64,000 nucleotides of DNA from Variovorax sp. OAS795 (GTDB lineage Bacteria; Pseudomonadota; Gammaproteobacteria; Burkholderiales; Burkholderiaceae_C). The first letter of the stretch is position 1, and the number at the start of each line of letters is the position of its first letter. The notes under the pieces were generated by a model, which worked only from the letters and a program-made list of their open reading frames with translations, searched no databases and was not told the origin of the DNA. A program made the translations under genes and the position numbers. Shown one piece after another: positions 49,024 through 57,420 of the stretch. The DNA is taken from contig NZ_JBEPOH010000001.1 of the NCBI RefSeq assembly GCF_040546685.1, positions 4,464,001 to 4,528,000 on the forward strand, read 5' to 3'.

Positions 49024-50271
49024 TCAAGCCAGCGTGAGCTGGGCCGCGTTCTTCTGTTCTTCGATGAGAGTCACGATAGCTGGCTTCATAGCCGCCGCGG
49101 CTGCCGCCATGACCGGCATCACCACTGAATTGCCGAACTGCCGATATGCCTGCGTGTCGCTCACGGGAATGATGAAGTCTTTTGGAAAGCCCATGAGACG
49201 GGCGCATTCACGCGGCGTCAGTCGGCGCGGGTTTTTCCTGCTTCCCTGCGAAACGAGAATTTCGGAACCGTCTTTGTGATACCGCGCGGACAGCGTCCGT
49301 GTCACGGAACGTCCGTCGACCAGACCAAAGCCGAAGCCGTTGCCAGCTGCCTTGTGCTTGGCTGCATAGGCTTGAAGATAGGTCCAGAGGTTGTCTGTCA
49401 ACGTGTAGCGCTCAGCCACCTTACCTTTGGGTCCTGTCGTGTAAGGCTCCTCAGCTTCTTCGCTGCCATCTTGCGGATGCAGGATCGATTTCAAGCGAGG
49501 GCCGTGCTCAGGCAGATGAACATCGCTCCAGCGGAAACCTGCGTCACGGCGGAAGCCAGCGATCAGGATGCGTTCGCGATGCTGTGGCACGAAATGCTGG
49601 CCATCAACCACACGGTATTCAATGTGATAGCCGAGCTCCTTTTCAAGCGTCTCCCGGATGATGCGGAAGGTATTTCCTTTGTCGTGACCGATAAGGTTCT
49701 TGACGTTTTCCAGTAGAAACGCTTTAGGCCGTTTAGCCGCCAGGATGCGCGCCACATCGAAGAAAAGCGTGCCCTGCGTCTTGTCCTTGAAACCGTGATC
49801 GCGACCAAGAGAGTTCTTCTTGGAAACCCCAGCAATCGAGAACGCTTGGCAAGGAAAGCCTGCCAGCAACACATCGTGATCGGGAATGCTGTGCTCATCG
49901 ACCTTGGTGATGTCACCTTCAAAGTGGTGATCGTGTGAAAAATTCGCCTTGTAGGTCTTCACGGCGAAAGGATTCCATTCGCTCGTGAAAACGCATTGCC
50001 CGCCTGCCATCTCGAAAGCCTTGCGATTGCCACCGATGCCTGCGAATAGATCGATGAACGTGAAGTCTGCAGCAGGGCTGGCCGCCTTACGTTTCTCGGC
50101 GGCCAGGATGTTACGGATGGCAGGCATCTCTAGCGCAGAAGGATGCGTCTCTTGTCGTTCCCAGCGACCGATTGTTTTGGGATCGAGATCGAGGAGTTCG
50201 GCGAGCTCCTTCTTGTTAAATCGCGTCAGCGCGTCGCGCAGGATATCGAGGAAGTCGTTCGAGTTGCCCAT
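49024..50271 (-). CDS. dcm: Dcm/M.EcoRII-type 5-cytosine methyltransferase
   Basis: Methyltransferase of 415 residues. Motif I is [17 protein letters not shown] (74-90), motif [16 protein letters not shown] with nucleophile C141, motif VI ENV (188-190), and the C-terminal motifs [12 protein letters not shown] and [12 protein letters not shown]. The N-terminal 60 residues hold a helix-turn-helix ([20 protein letters not shown]), as in M.EcoRII and M.SsoII, which repress their own genes. Likely target is CCWGG from the family. It heads the minus-strand block. Confidence 0.93.
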   Translation of the reverse strand: MGNSNDFLDILRDALTRFNKKELAELLDLDPKTIGRWERQETHPSALEMPAIRNILAAEKRKAASPAADFTFIDLFAGIGGNRKAFEMAGGQCVFTSEWNPFAVKTYKANFSHDHHFEGDITKVDEHSIPDHDVLLAGFPCQAFSIAGVSKKNSLGRDHGFKDKTQGTLFFDVARILAAKRPKAFLLENVKNLIGHDKGNTFRIIRETLEKELGYHIEYRVVDGQHFVPQHRERILIAGFRRDAGFRWSDVHLPEHGPRLKSILHPQDGSEEAEEPYTTGPKGKVAERYTLTDNLWTYLQAYAAKHKAAGNGFGFGLVDGRSVTRTLSARYHKDGSEILVSQGSRKNPRRLTPRECARLMGFPKDFIIPVSDTQAYRQFGNSVVMPVMAAAAAAMKPAIVTLIEEQKNAAQLTLA

Positions 50272-50301
50272 GTGTATGCTCCAATATCTGGGAAGAATAG
50301 C

Positions 50302-50314
50302 AGACAGGATGTCT
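50302..50314. promoter_or_regulatory. M.SsoII-type inverted repeat upstream of dcm
   Basis: AGACA-GGA-TGTCT, a perfect 5-base inverted repeat around 3 bases, 31 bases before the dcm ATG. From memory, M.SsoII represses its own promoter by binding GGACA-AAT-TGTCC, which has the same GACA-N3-TGTC core. The methyltransferase here has a comparable N-terminal helix-turn-helix, so this is a plausible autorepression site. Confidence 0.6.
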
Positions 50315-50325
50315 TTTTTACGTCC

Positions 50326-50345
50326 TACTGTATTTTTTTCCAGTA
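50326..50345. promoter_or_regulatory. LexA-type SOS box upstream of dcm
   Basis: TACTGTATTTTTTTCCAGTA matches the LexA consensus TACTG-(TA)5-CAGTA at 16 of 20 positions including both complete outer arms. It is 55-74 bases before the dcm start, where it could block transcription of the dcm-vsr-endonuclease-AIPR block. The identification is from the sequence match; no binding data. Confidence 0.65.
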
Positions 50346-50444
50346 TTTCGGGCCGCAGGAACTATCCAGGAGCTCTGCTCCACACTAACGATGAAGAGCC
50401 AGACAAGCTTTTTCAAACCGACAAGCGACTGCATGCACTTGACG
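50346..50444. other. intergenic stretch downstream of the small ORF
   Basis: 99 bases between the SOS box and the small minus-strand gene at 50445. Nothing recognisable is seen apart from GC-poor composition; it may hold the upstream part of the dcm promoter. Confidence 0.3.
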
Positions 50445-50657
50445 TCACGCGTATGGCAAGTCTGGGGGCCAAGCGGTCTTCATTTCGATCTGTAGCAAAT
50501 TGGCAGCCTCGGCCGCCAGATCCGCCGCAATCCACATGATGTTGTCCCGATGCCTAGCCCCGATCACGTCGAACCACTCACTCCCATCCCCATAGCAGCA
50601 ACTCAACAGCGATTGCAATTGGGACAACTTGTTCTCAAGAATGTCTGATGCGTCCAA
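50445..50657 (-). CDS. small helical hypothetical protein
   Basis: Predicted 70-residue protein starting at TTG (MDASDILENKLSQLQSLLS) with GGAG about 6 bases upstream. The sequence is amphipathic and helical (IMWIAADLAAEAANLLQIE) and looks like the small proteins that accompany restriction or XRE genes, where a DNA-dependent partner is suspected. It is not matched to a named family. It could be a chance open frame, though codon usage is reasonable. Confidence 0.5.
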   Translation of the reverse strand: MDASDILENKLSQLQSLLSCCYGDGSEWFDVIGARHRDNIMWIAADLAAEAANLLQIEMKTAWPPDLPYA

Positions 50658-50748
50658 GGTGGGCTCCCGCTTTTACTAAGTATTCCTTAGTGTAGCGAGC
50701 ACCAGAAACTTTGAGCATCCCTGATCGAATTTGTTAGGGGTGCTTTTT

Positions 50749-51048
50749 TTGTCGGTACTTGCAAAGCGCCTGAAAGCGGCTCGGCTTCGAGCCGGGTTGT
50801 CTCAGGAGAAGTTGGGAATCATGGCGGGCATCGACGAGATGTCTTCGAGCGCCCGGATGAACCAGTATGAACGGGGCAAACATGCGCCGGATTGGCTGAC
50901 CGTCGAACGACTGGCTGCCGTGCTCGATGTCCCGGTCGCCTACTTCTACGCCACGGACGACGATGCGGCAGAACTGCTGCTCGCGTTCTATGCGCTCGCG
51001 CCCGATGCGCGCGGCCGCGCGCTCGAGGCGGTCCGGGCCATGTCGTGA
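50749..51048 (+). CDS. XRE-family helix-turn-helix regulator
   Basis: Small regulator of 99 residues with an N-terminal Cro/CI helix-turn-helix: AKRLKAARLRAGLSQEKLGI, then SSARMNQYERGKHAPDW and LAAVLDVPVAYFYA. The TTG at 50749 is chosen because GGGG lies about 9 bases upstream and the family starts at SVLAKRLK. It sits at the right edge of the island and may regulate it or belong to the backbone; pta starts 30 bases after its stop. Confidence 0.85.
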   Translation: MSVLAKRLKAARLRAGLSQEKLGIMAGIDEMSSSARMNQYERGKHAPDWLTVERLAAVLDVPVAYFYATDDDAAELLLAFYALAPDARGRALEAVRAMS

Positions 51049-51078
51049 CCTAAGAACTGCCCGTCCTCCGGAGCCTGC

Positions 51079-52044
51079 ATGCCGTCTTCATTGCCCTCAT
51101 CCCCCGCCCCCACCCACCCCCACTACGACCGCCTAATCACCGCAGCCCGCGCCCTCCCTCCCCTGCGCGTCGCGGTCGTCCACCCCGCCAACGCCGTCTC
51201 CCTCGAAGCAGCCCTCGCCTCAGCCGCCCTCGGCCTCATCGCCCCCACCCTCATCGGCCCGCGCGCAAAGATCGAAGCCGCGGCACGCGAGGCCGGCGTG
51301 GACCTCTCCAACATCCCCATCGTCGACGCGCCGCACAGCCATGCCGCAGCCGACGCGGCCGTCGCCATGGCGCTGCGCGGCGAGGTCGATGCGTTGATGA
51401 AGGGCAGCCTGCACACGGATGAGTTGATGGGCGCGGTGGTGCGGCGCGAGGGCGGGCTGCGCACGTCGCGGCGCATCAGTCATTGCTTCGTGATGGACAT
51501 TCCGGGGCACTCGCAGCCGCTGATCATTTCGGACGCGGCCATCAACATCGCGCCGACGCTCGACGAGAAGGTCGACATCGTGCAGAACGCGATCGACCTC
51601 GCGCATGCGCTGCAGATGCCGGCGGTGCGGGTGGCGATTCTCTCGGCCACGGAAACGGTGAACAGCAAGGTGCCTTCGACGCTGGACGCGGCCGTGCTGT
51701 GCAAGATGGCGGACCGCGGGCAGATCACGGGCGCTGAGCTGGACGGACCGTTGGCAATGGACAACGCCATCGACCCCGAGGCGGCGCGCGTCAAGGGCAT
51801 CGTCTCGCCGGTGGCGGGCCGCGCCAACGTGCTGATCGTGCCCAGCCTGGACGCGGGCAACATGCTGGCGAAGAGCCTGGCCTTTCTTGGCGGCGCCTAT
51901 GCGGCGGGCATCGTGCTGGGCACCCGGGTGCCGGTGATCCTCACGAGCCGGGCCGATTCGGAACCGGCGCGGCTGGCCTCGTGCGCGGTGGCCTCGATGC
52001 TGGCCAAGGCGGGGCGCGAGCGGCTGATCAAGGCGGTGGGCTGA
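51079..52044 (+). CDS. pta: phosphate acetyltransferase (phosphotransacetylase)
   Basis: Enzyme of 321 residues interconverting acetyl-CoA and acetyl phosphate, of the short phosphate acetyl/butyryltransferase type. Diagnostic are MKGSLHTDELMGAVVR, RTSRRISHCFVMDIPGH and the C-terminal VPVILTSRADSEPARLASCA. The N-terminal regulatory domains of long Pta are absent. It normally lies beside ackA; here two other genes intervene and ackA is on the opposite strand 4 kb away. Confidence 0.9.
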   Translation: MPSSLPSSPAPTHPHYDRLITAARALPPLRVAVVHPANAVSLEAALASAALGLIAPTLIGPRAKIEAAAREAGVDLSNIPIVDAPHSHAAADAAVAMALRGEVDALMKGSLHTDELMGAVVRREGGLRTSRRISHCFVMDIPGHSQPLIISDAAINIAPTLDEKVDIVQNAIDLAHALQMPAVRVAILSATETVNSKVPSTLDAAVLCKMADRGQITGAELDGPLAMDNAIDPEAARVKGIVSPVAGRANVLIVPSLDAGNMLAKSLAFLGGAYAAGIVLGTRVPVILTSRADSEPARLASCAVASMLAKAGRERLIKAVG

Positions 52045-52222
52045 GCGTTTCCGCTTTGCACCGCCCGAACCCGGGGAACAACGGGTTGTATGCCAAGGCG
52101 GCGGACGTCCGCCATAGGTAGTTCCTCCGACACAGAAGATTGCGAAGCGCACGCGCCAATCGGCCGCGGAAAGCGCATCATCGCGATGGACGAACCCCCG
52201 GTTCAAGACTGTGCGAGGCAGC

Positions 52223-55200
52223 ATGACAAGGTTCAAGAAGGTCTTCTGGATCGGCGGTGGACTCGCCGTGCTGGGTGCGCTTGCGGCGTACGCGGTGGTC
52301 GACGAGCTGAAGACTTCCCGATGGCAATCGGCGCTGTGGCGCGACTTTGCCAGCGGTGCCGGCTACACGGTCGATGCGGGTGCGAGCGACGCGATCCGCT
52401 TTCCCCAGGCCGGGCCCTACGACCAGCGCATGGGCTACCACGACCTGCCCGATTTCATCCAGCGCCTGCAGCCCGAAGGCTACGTGGTCACCCGGCAGGC
52501 GCGCATGTCGCCGCGCCTGGTCGAGCTGCAGGAGCAGGGGCTTTTCGTTCCCTACCGCGAGAAGAACCAGGCCGGCCTGACGGTGCGCGACTGCCGCAAC
52601 GACGCGCTCCTGCACACGCGCCTGCCCCGGCGGGCTTACGAGCGCTTCGAAGACGTGCCGCCGCTGCTGGTCAGCGCCCTGCTGTTCGTCGAAGACCGCC
52701 ACCTGCTCGATGCGCAGCCGGCACAGCGCAACCCGGCGCTGGACCCGGAGCGCTTTGCCAAGGCGGCGGTGGAACAGGCGCTGCGGGTGTTCAGCCCGGG
52801 CCAGTCGGCCACGGGTGGCAGCACGCTGGCCACGCAGATCGAGAAGTACCGCCATTCGCCGCACGGCCGCACGGTGTCGGTGCGCGAAAAGCTGCGCCAG
52901 ATGGCGTCGGCCTCGGTGCGCGCCTACCAGGACGGCGACGACACGCTGGCGCGGCGCCGCCAGATCGTGGTCGACTACCTCGACACGGTGCCGCTGGCCG
53001 CGCGCCCCGGCATGGGCGAGGTGCACGGCCTGGGCGACGGGCTGTGGACCTGGTACGGCCGCGACTTTCGCGAGGTGAACCGGCTCCTGGCCGACAACGC
53101 CGAGGGCGCGGCAGCGCCCACGCCGGAGATGCTCCAGCGGCAGGCGGAGGCCTTCAAGCAGGCGCTGTCGCTGATGATCGCGCAGCGCCGCCCGTCGCAG
53201 CACCTGCTGGGCGACGGCGCGGGCCTGGCGCGGCTCACCGACAGCTACCTGCGGCTGATGACCGAGGCGGGCCTGATCCCGCCCATGCTGCGCGATGCGG
53301 CGCTGACCGTGCCCCTGAACCTGCGGCCCGCGCTGCCGGCCACGCCCCGGCCCGACTTTGTGCAGCGCAAGGCCGCGACCGCGCTGCGCACCCACATCTC
53401 CACGCTGCTGGACGTGCCGCGCGCCTACGACCTGGAGCGCATCGACATGGAGGCCGAGACCACGCTGGACGCGAATGCGCAGGCGGTGGCGACGCAGGTG
53501 CTCACCAGCCTGCGGGCGCCCGCCGCGGCCAAGGCGGCGGGGCTGTACGGCCCGCACCTGCTCGATGCGGGCGCCAACCCGGCCCCGCTGATCTACAGCT
53601 TCACGCTGTTCGAGCGCGGCCCCCAGGCCAACCTGCTGCGCGTGCAGGCCGACAACATCGACCAGCCTTTCGACGTGAACCAGGGCGCGCGGCTGGACCT
53701 TGGGTCCACCGCCAAGCTGCGCACGCTGGTGAGCTACCTGGAACTGGTGGCCGAACTGCACGGCCGCTGGAGCGAGCTGGGCCCGGCCCAGCTCAAGGCG
53801 ATGAAGCCGAGCCTGCGCGACCCGCTGGGCGCGTGGGCGCAGCAATACCTGCTGCGCGCCAAGGATCGCCGGCTCGCGCCCATGCTCGAGGCGGCCATGG
53901 AGCGCAAGTATTCGGCCAACCCGGGCGAGGCCTTCTTCACCGGCGGCGGGCTGCACCAGTTCGAGAACTTCGAGCGCTCGCGCAACAGCGAATTCATGAC
54001 CGTGCGAGAAGGCTTCAAGCACTCGGTCAACCTGGTGTTCATCCGCCTGATGCGCGACCTGGTGCGGCACCGCATGTTCGGCGGCGCATCCGACGCCGAG
54101 GCCATGCTGCAAGACCCCGCCGACCCGCGCCGGCGCGAGCTGCTCGCGCGCTTTGCCGACCGCGAAGGCTCGGCCTACCTCATCCGCTTCTATCGCAAGT
54201 ACCAGGGCCTGCCGGCCGACAAGGCGGAGGCACGGCTGCTGCGCGGCGTCCGGCCCTCGGCGCCGCGGCTGGCGAGCGTGCTGTTCACCATCGAGCCCCA
54301 GGCCACCGACGACCGGCTCGACGAACTGCTCACGCAGCGGCTGGGCCGGGAGGCGCCCTCCCCGCGCGCGTTGCAGGCGCTGCGCACCACCTACGCGGGC
54401 CTGTCGCTGGCCGATCGCGGCTACGTGTCGCGCGTGCATCCGCTGGAGCTGTGGCTGGTCGGCTACATCAAGCGCAACCCCGGCGCCACGCTGACCGACG
54501 TGCTGAATGCCAGCGCCAGCGAGCGCCAGGAGGTCTATGCCTGGCTCTTCAAGACGCGCCACAAGAGCGCGCAGGACAAGCGCCTGCGCGAGCTGGTGGA
54601 GATCGACGCCTTCGCGCAGATCCACCGCTCGTGGCAGCGGCTGGGCTATCCGTTCGAATCGCTGACGCCGTCGTATGCGAGCGCCATCGGCGCATCGGGC
54701 GACCGGCCCGCGGCCCTCGCGGAGCTGATGGGCATCATCGCCAGCGACGGCGTGCGGCGGCCGATACAGCGTGTCGGCGCACTGCACTTCGCGCGCGAAA
54801 CGCCGTACGAAACGCGGCTGGAGCAGCGCAACGCCAGCGCCGAGCGGGTGCTGCCCGCCGAGGTGGCAGCCTCGGCGCGCCGCGCGCTCTTCGAGGTCGT
54901 GCAAGACGGCACCGCACGGCGGCTCAAGGGCGCACTCGTGGATGCGAACGGCCGCGTGATCGAGATCGGCGGCAAGACCGGCACCGGCGACCACCGCTAC
55001 GGGCACAACGGCCGCGGCGGGCGGAATGCGGAGCGCACCATCAGCCGATCGGCCACGTTCGTCTTCATGATCGGCGACCGTTACTTCGGCACCATCATGG
55101 CCTACGTGCCCGAACCCCACGCCGCGCGCTACCGCTTCACCAGCGCGCTGCCGACCCAGCTGCTGAAGTCGCTCGGGCCGCAACTGCTGCCGGTGCTGGA

Positions 55201-55225
55201 GCGCAGCGGCTGCGGGGGCGACTGA
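52223..55225 (+). CDS. PBP1-like bifunctional transglycosylase/transpeptidase
   Basis: Membrane-anchored protein of 1000 residues. One transmembrane helix (GGGLAVLGALAAYAVVDELK) lies near the start. The glycosyltransferase 51 region is divergent: E157 in VEDRHLLDAQ and GGSTLATQIEKY (199-210) remain, but the usual RKxxE second glutamate reads REKLRQ. The transpeptidase is intact: S495-T-A-K498, S601-V-N603, K918-T-G920. The start is ATG 52223; GTG 52211 is possible. It splits pta from ackA, and function is likely peptidoglycan synthesis. Confidence 0.85.
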   Translation: MTRFKKVFWIGGGLAVLGALAAYAVVDELKTSRWQSALWRDFASGAGYTVDAGASDAIRFPQAGPYDQRMGYHDLPDFIQRLQPEGYVVTRQARMSPRLVELQEQGLFVPYREKNQAGLTVRDCRNDALLHTRLPRRAYERFEDVPPLLVSALLFVEDRHLLDAQPAQRNPALDPERFAKAAVEQALRVFSPGQSATGGSTLATQIEKYRHSPHGRTVSVREKLRQMASASVRAYQDGDDTLARRRQIVVDYLDTVPLAARPGMGEVHGLGDGLWTWYGRDFREVNRLLADNAEGAAAPTPEMLQRQAEAFKQALSLMIAQRRPSQHLLGDGAGLARLTDSYLRLMTEAGLIPPMLRDAALTVPLNLRPALPATPRPDFVQRKAATALRTHISTLLDVPRAYDLERIDMEAETTLDANAQAVATQVLTSLRAPAAAKAAGLYGPHLLDAGANPAPLIYSFTLFERGPQANLLRVQADNIDQPFDVNQGARLDLGSTAKLRTLVSYLELVAELHGRWSELGPAQLKAMKPSLRDPLGAWAQQYLLRAKDRRLAPMLEAAMERKYSANPGEAFFTGGGLHQFENFERSRNSEFMTVREGFKHSVNLVFIRLMRDLVRHRMFGGASDAEAMLQDPADPRRRELLARFADREGSAYLIRFYRKYQGLPADKAEARLLRGVRPSAPRLASVLFTIEPQATDDRLDELLTQRLGREAPSPRALQALRTTYAGLSLADRGYVSRVHPLELWLVGYIKRNPGATLTDVLNASASERQEVYAWLFKTRHKSAQDKRLRELVEIDAFAQIHRSWQRLGYPFESLTPSYASAIGASGDRPAALAELMGIIASDGVRRPIQRVGALHFARETPYETRLEQRNASAERVLPAEVAASARRALFEVVQDGTARRLKGALVDANGRVIEIGGKTGTGDHRYGHNGRGGRNAERTISRSATFVFMIGDRYFGTIMAYVPEPHAARYRFTSALPTQLLKSLGPQLLPVLERSGCGGD

Positions 55226-55260
55226 CCGATGCGACCGATTCCACCGATGCCACCGATGCG
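55225..55260 (+). repeat. four tandem ACCGATNNN units at an SMP-30 gene start
   Basis: ACCGAT repeats at 55225, 55234, 55243 and 55252 with variable 3-base spacers. They encode a short Met/Pro run and create three in-frame ATGs (55229, 55247, 55256) for the next gene, so repeat loss or gain would move the start. Confidence 0.85.
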
Positions 55261-56185
55261 GATCCGCGAACTCGCCACCGGCCTGCAGTTTCCCGAAGGG
55301 CCCGTCGCCATGGACGACGGCTCCGTGCTGCTGGTCGAGATTGCCCGCGGCACGCTCACGCGCGTGCGGCACGACGGCCTCGTGCAGGTGGTGGCCGACC
55401 TGGGCGGCGGACCGAATGGCGCGGCCCTCGGGCCCGACGGCGCGGTGTACGTGTGCAACAACGGCGGCTTTCGCTGGCACACCGAGGCCGACGGCTGTCA
55501 CCGCCCGATCGGCCAGGCCGACGACTATTCGGGCGGGCGCATCGAGCGCGTGGACCTGGCCACAGGCCGCGCCGAGCGGCTCTACGACACGGCCGACGGT
55601 GGCGCGCTGCGCGGGCCCAACGACATCGTGTTCGACGCGCAGGGTGGCTTCTACTTCACCGACCTGGGCAAGACGCGCGAGTGCGACATGGACCGCGGCG
55701 GCGTGTTCTACGGCCATGGCGGCGGCAGCGGCGCGCATGCCATCGCACGGCCGGTGATGACGCCCAACGGCATCGCGCTGTCGCCCGACGGCCGCACGCT
55801 CTACTACGCCGAGACCGAGGGCGCGCGGCTCTGGGCCTTCGACATCACGGCGCCGGGCCGCGTGCGCAAGGACGGCTGGCCCTCGCCGCACGGCGGCCGC
55901 ATGCTCTGCGCGTCGCCGGGCGGGCACTACCAGCGCTTCGACTCGATGGCGGCCGATGCGCTGGGCAACCTGTGCGTGGCCACGCTGCTGCACGGCGGCA
56001 TCACCGTCGTCGCGCCCGACGGCAGCAGCTGCGAGCACCTGCCGCTGCCCGACCGCTACACCACCAACATCTGCTTTGGCGGGCGCGACATGCGCACGGC
56101 CTACGTCACGCTGTCGGGCAGCGGAAGGCTCATTGCCATCGACGATTGGCCGACGCCGGGGCTGCGGTTGAACTTCCAGGCCTGA
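55229..56185 (+). CDS. SMP-30/gluconolactonase-family protein
   Basis: Six-bladed propeller of 318 residues. Typical motifs are FPEGPVAMDDGSVLLVEI, GPNGAALGPDGAVYVCNN, RGPNDIVFDAQGGFYFTD and MTPNGIALSPDGRTLYYAE, with the metal-ligand Asn/Asp positions retained. The true start may be any of three ATGs produced by a small tandem repeat; the conserved part begins MRIRELATGLQFPEG. It overlaps the convergent ackA by 56 bases. Substrate may be a sugar lactone. Confidence 0.88.
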   Translation: MRPIPPMPPMRIRELATGLQFPEGPVAMDDGSVLLVEIARGTLTRVRHDGLVQVVADLGGGPNGAALGPDGAVYVCNNGGFRWHTEADGCHRPIGQADDYSGGRIERVDLATGRAERLYDTADGGALRGPNDIVFDAQGGFYFTDLGKTRECDMDRGGVFYGHGGGSGAHAIARPVMTPNGIALSPDGRTLYYAETEGARLWAFDITAPGRVRKDGWPSPHGGRMLCASPGGHYQRFDSMAADALGNLCVATLLHGGITVVAPDGSSCEHLPLPDRYTTNICFGGRDMRTAYVTLSGSGRLIAIDDWPTPGLRLNFQA

Positions 56186-57383
56186 CCCGGCCGTGGGCTG
56201 CGAGCACGCGCGCGGTGTGCCGCGCGATCACCGCTTCTTCGTCGGTCCTGAACACCCAGGCGCTGACGCGGCTCTGGGCGGTGGTCAGCCGCGCGGCGCC
56301 GCCGGCGTTTGCATCCGCTTCGATGCCCAGCCAGCTGCACTCCCGGAGAATGTGCGCGCGCAGCGCGGCGGCGTTCTCGCCGATGCCTCCGGTGAACACG
56401 ATGGCATCGACCCCGCGCAGCGCCGCGGCCAGGCTGCCCATGTGCTGCACCACCTGCTCGACGAAATGCGTGATCGCCTCGGCCGCGGCGGGCAGCTGCG
56501 AGGCTTCGAGCGCGCGCATGTCGCTCGACACGCCCGAAAGCCCCAGAAGGCCCGACTCGCGGAACAGCAGCGTCTCCACCTCGTCGGCCGACATGCCTTG
56601 CGAGCGCATCAGGTACAGCACCACGGCCGCGTCCAGGTGGCCGCAGCGCGTGCCCATGGTGAGCCCGTCGAGCGGCGAGAAGCTCATGGTCGTCGCGACC
56701 GAGCGCCCCCCGGCCATGGCGCACATCGAAGCACCGTTGCCAAGGTGCGCGACGATCACGCGCTGCTGCGCGGGCGGCGGCGCCAGTTGCGCGAACTGCG
56801 CCGCGATCGATTCGTAGGACAGGCCGTGAAAGCCGTAGCGCCGCACGCCGGCATCGTGCAGCGCGCGCGGCAACGCGAAGCGCCGGTTCACATCGGGCTG
56901 CGCCGCATGAAAGGCGGTGTCGAAGCACAGCACCTGCGGCACCCCGCCGAAGGCCTGCATGGCGGCGCGCACCCCCGCCAGGTTGTGCGGCTGGTGCAAG
57001 GGCGCGAGCGGCTCGAGCGCGGCCAGCTCGTGCAGCACCGCGTCGTCGGCGCGCACCGGCGCCACGAAGTTCACGCCGCCATGCACGATGCGATGCCCGA
57101 CCGCATCGATGCGCCCGCCGCCGCCCTGCCTCGCATGCCAGCCGAGCAGCGCGGCGAGCGCGCCCTGGTGCGAGCGGCCGTCGCCTTGCAGCGCTGCGTC
57201 GTGCAGCATGCGCCCTTGTGCATCGCGCACGCGCAGCCGCCCTTCCAGGCCCGTGCCCAACCCGTCGGCCTGGCCCGACCATCTGGCGGCAGGCAGCGCA
57301 CCGGCGCTGGCGTCCACCTCGAACAGCGCCACCTTGATCGACGACGACCCGGCGTTGAGTGTGAGCAGCAGTGAACTGGCCAT
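56130..57383 (-). CDS. ackA: acetate kinase
   Basis: Kinase of 417 residues interconverting acetyl phosphate and acetate. Motifs include LTLNAGSSSIKVALFE, FDTAFHAAQPDVNRRFALP, VIVAHLGNGASMCAM and DALVFTGGIGEN-like VFTGGIGENAAALRAHI. It forms the acetate pathway with pta but lies in opposite orientation. Its last 19 codons overlap the SMP-30 gene tail-to-tail; the C-terminal HTARVLAAHGRVRPG end is longer than usual. Confidence 0.92.
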   Translation of the reverse strand: MASSLLLTLNAGSSSIKVALFEVDASAGALPAARWSGQADGLGTGLEGRLRVRDAQGRMLHDAALQGDGRSHQGALAALLGWHARQGGGGRIDAVGHRIVHGGVNFVAPVRADDAVLHELAALEPLAPLHQPHNLAGVRAAMQAFGGVPQVLCFDTAFHAAQPDVNRRFALPRALHDAGVRRYGFHGLSYESIAAQFAQLAPPPAQQRVIVAHLGNGASMCAMAGGRSVATTMSFSPLDGLTMGTRCGHLDAAVVLYLMRSQGMSADEVETLLFRESGLLGLSGVSSDMRALEASQLPAAAEAITHFVEQVVQHMGSLAAALRGVDAIVFTGGIGENAAALRAHILRECSWLGIEADANAGGAARLTTAQSRVSAWVFRTDEEAVIARHTARVLAAHGRVRPGSSTAAPASANRRWQ

Positions 57384-57420
57384 GGCCTACTTTAATCCGC
57401 CGCCGCCCGCACGGCCATGC

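Noticed and set aside
50600..50748. A direct repeat of the tRNA-Thr 3' end as a right attachment site
   Set aside because: Only the trivial string GCACCA was found near 50699; nothing longer matches the tRNA end.
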